The translations under genes and the position numbers were made by a program. Under the pieces are notes generated by a model. It was not told the DNA's origin, made no database searches, and saw nothing but the letters and a program-made list of their open reading frames with translations. Shown piece by piece: positions 33,741 to 34,732 of a DNA stretch of 34,732 bases (the first letter of the stretch is position 1; each line of letters opens with the position of its first letter). Source of the stretch: Arcicella sp. (GTDB taxonomy: Bacteria > Bacteroidota > Bacteroidia > Cytophagales > Spirosomataceae); NCBI GenBank assembly GCA_025354645.1, contig JANXML010000100.1, positions 1-34,732 on the forward strand. Direction: 5' to 3'.

Positions 33741-34732
33741 TAAAGATAAACCATTTTTATACGATACACTTGCAACAGAAGTTGGTAAAAACAACATTAA
33801 ACGTATTAGTTTACCAATTGCTCTTACCGATAATTTAAACCCCAATTTTGGAATACGCCCTTACCAAAAGGAAGCATTTCAACGTTTTATAGCATTTGAA
33901 AAGGAAGATTTTGAAGGAAAGCCTTCCATACCTTACCATCTACTTTTCAATATGGCAACTGGAAGCGGCAAAACCTTGATTATGGCGGGATTGATATTGT
34001 ATTTGTACGAAAAAGGACACCGTAATTTCTTGTTTTTTGTTCATAGCAATACGATTATTCAAAAGACAAAAGATAATTTCTTGAATAGTTTATCAAGCAA
34101 ATATTTGTTCAATAATAAAATCATTTTCGACAATAAAGAAGTTGTACTAAAAGAGGTTCTTAATTTTGAAGATGCTGATAATGAGAATATTAATATTTGT
34201 TTTACTTCAATTCAACAACTACATTCTAATCTTAATAATGCAAAAGAAGGAAGTTTAACGTATGAAGATTTTAAGGATAAAAAGATAGTTTTGATTGCCG
34301 ATGAAGCCGATCATTTTAATGTTTCAACGCAAAGTAAATTGAATTTTGATGGGAATTGGGAAGAAACAATCTTGAAAATATTTAAACAGAATCTTGATAA
34401 TTATCTCTTAGAATTTACGGCTACTTTGGATTATGAAGATAAAAAAATCTTAGAAAAATATACGGATAAAGTTATTTTCAAATATGACTTGTATCAGTTT
34501 AGAAAGGATAAATATTCCAAAGAAATTGACTTGATACGTTCTTATTTTGATGAAAAAGAGCGGATGTTGCAAGCGGTTTTATTGAATCAATATCGTCAAG
34601 AATTAGCCTCGAAACATGGTATAAATCTAAAACCTGTGATACTTTTTAAGGCTAAACGAACGGTAGCGGAATCGGAACTTAACAAAGTGAAATTTCATAA
34701 GTTAGTGGCTTTGTTGCAACGAGCCTATATTT
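33733..34732 (+). CDS. res: Type III restriction enzyme Res subunit (helicase/nuclease), 3' part missing
   Basis: The restriction subunit that translocates on DNA and cuts when two unmodified sites face each other. ATG 33733 overlaps the mod stop. The visible 333 residues are the first RecA-like domain of an SF2 helicase: a Q-tip-like RPYQKEAFQRF near residue 42, Walker A ATGSGKT at 75-81, DEAD box at 190-193 (LIADEADHF) and motif III FTATL. The second helicase domain and the C-terminal PD-(D/E)XK nuclease lie beyond the window. No frameshift is seen in the visible part. Confidence 0.93.
   Translation, partial: MTNKDKPFLYDTLATEVGKNNIKRISLPIALTDNLNPNFGIRPYQKEAFQRFIAFEKEDFEGKPSIPYHLLFNMATGSGKTLIMAGLILYLYEKGHRNFLFFVHSNTIIQKTKDNFLNSLSSKYLFNNKIIFDNKEVVLKEVLNFEDADNENINICFTSIQQLHSNLNNAKEGSLTYEDFKDKKIVLIADEADHFNVSTQSKLNFDGNWEETILKIFKQNLDNYLLEFTATLDYEDKKILEKYTDKVIFKYDLYQFRKDKYSKEIDLIRSYFDEKERMLQAVLLNQYRQELASKHGINLKPVILFKAKRTVAESELNKVKFHKLVALLQRAYI

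Overview
This window is chromosomal DNA of a low-GC member of the Bacteroidota, most like a Cytophagales/Cytophagia organism; I cannot fix the genus. The evidence is: a cell-surface protein with a type IX secretion type B sorting domain (gliding-motility C-terminal domain), a lipid-anchored BamA/TamA-like protein of the TamL kind, the order miaB - sigma54 activator - lptE - TPR protein - secG - groES - groEL, and several copies of the Bacteroidota -7 promoter box TAnnTTTG.

Layout. 1-2609: 5' part of gltB (minus), then a 727-bp AT-rich gap. 3337-5556: T9SS-exported surface protein (plus), overlapping by 4 bp the stop of a Uma2-family gene (minus). 6319-8721: an AEC-type permease and a Tat-signal HisC-like aminotransferase (minus). 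9272-14846: a run of minus genes read as VWA (BatB-like) - TPR (BatC-like) - thiolase - purC - STAS protein, then RNase Z with its own promoter. 14993-16666: a convergent pair of RNA-modifying enzymes (RluA-family pseudouridine synthase, TrmH-family methyltransferase). 16836-19881: tamL and a secreted histidine phosphatase. 19962-27624: the miaB to groEL block, interrupted by a second Uma2 gene. 27701-30765: a queuosine-precursor transporter, an AlaA-like aminotransferase and an unknown lipoprotein (minus). 31041-31372: tRNA-Ser(GCU), tRNA-Pro(UGG), tRNA-Arg(UCU) from one promoter, closed by a strong terminator. 31413-34732: a gene-poor stretch with a large imperfect inverted repeat, then the mod and res genes of a type III restriction-modification system; res runs off the window.

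Most genes are housekeeping. The least explained feature is a set of short tandem repeats with strict 7-nt (once 8-nt) phase, degenerate in sequence. They sit directly 5' of the start codons of at least nine genes (rnz, purC, trmH-like, lptE, the TPR gene, secG, groES, groEL, alaA). Several are arranged as inverted arms that can form long hairpins. In lptE a heptamer array has become the coding sequence of the lipoprotein signal peptide, giving a 7-residue periodicity. They resemble the short tandemly repeated repetitive (STRR) heptamers described in cyanobacteria. Genes with a clear -7 box close to the start (rluA-like, miaB, batB-like, the lipoprotein) lack such arrays.

Other points worth checking: the TPR gene after the BatB-like gene has an intact frame with a membrane segment but no ATG, GTG or TTG that would include it; groES has three overlapping palindromes upstream and no CIRCE; and the type III R-M locus begins just beyond a tRNA cluster, behind a cruciform-like repeat.
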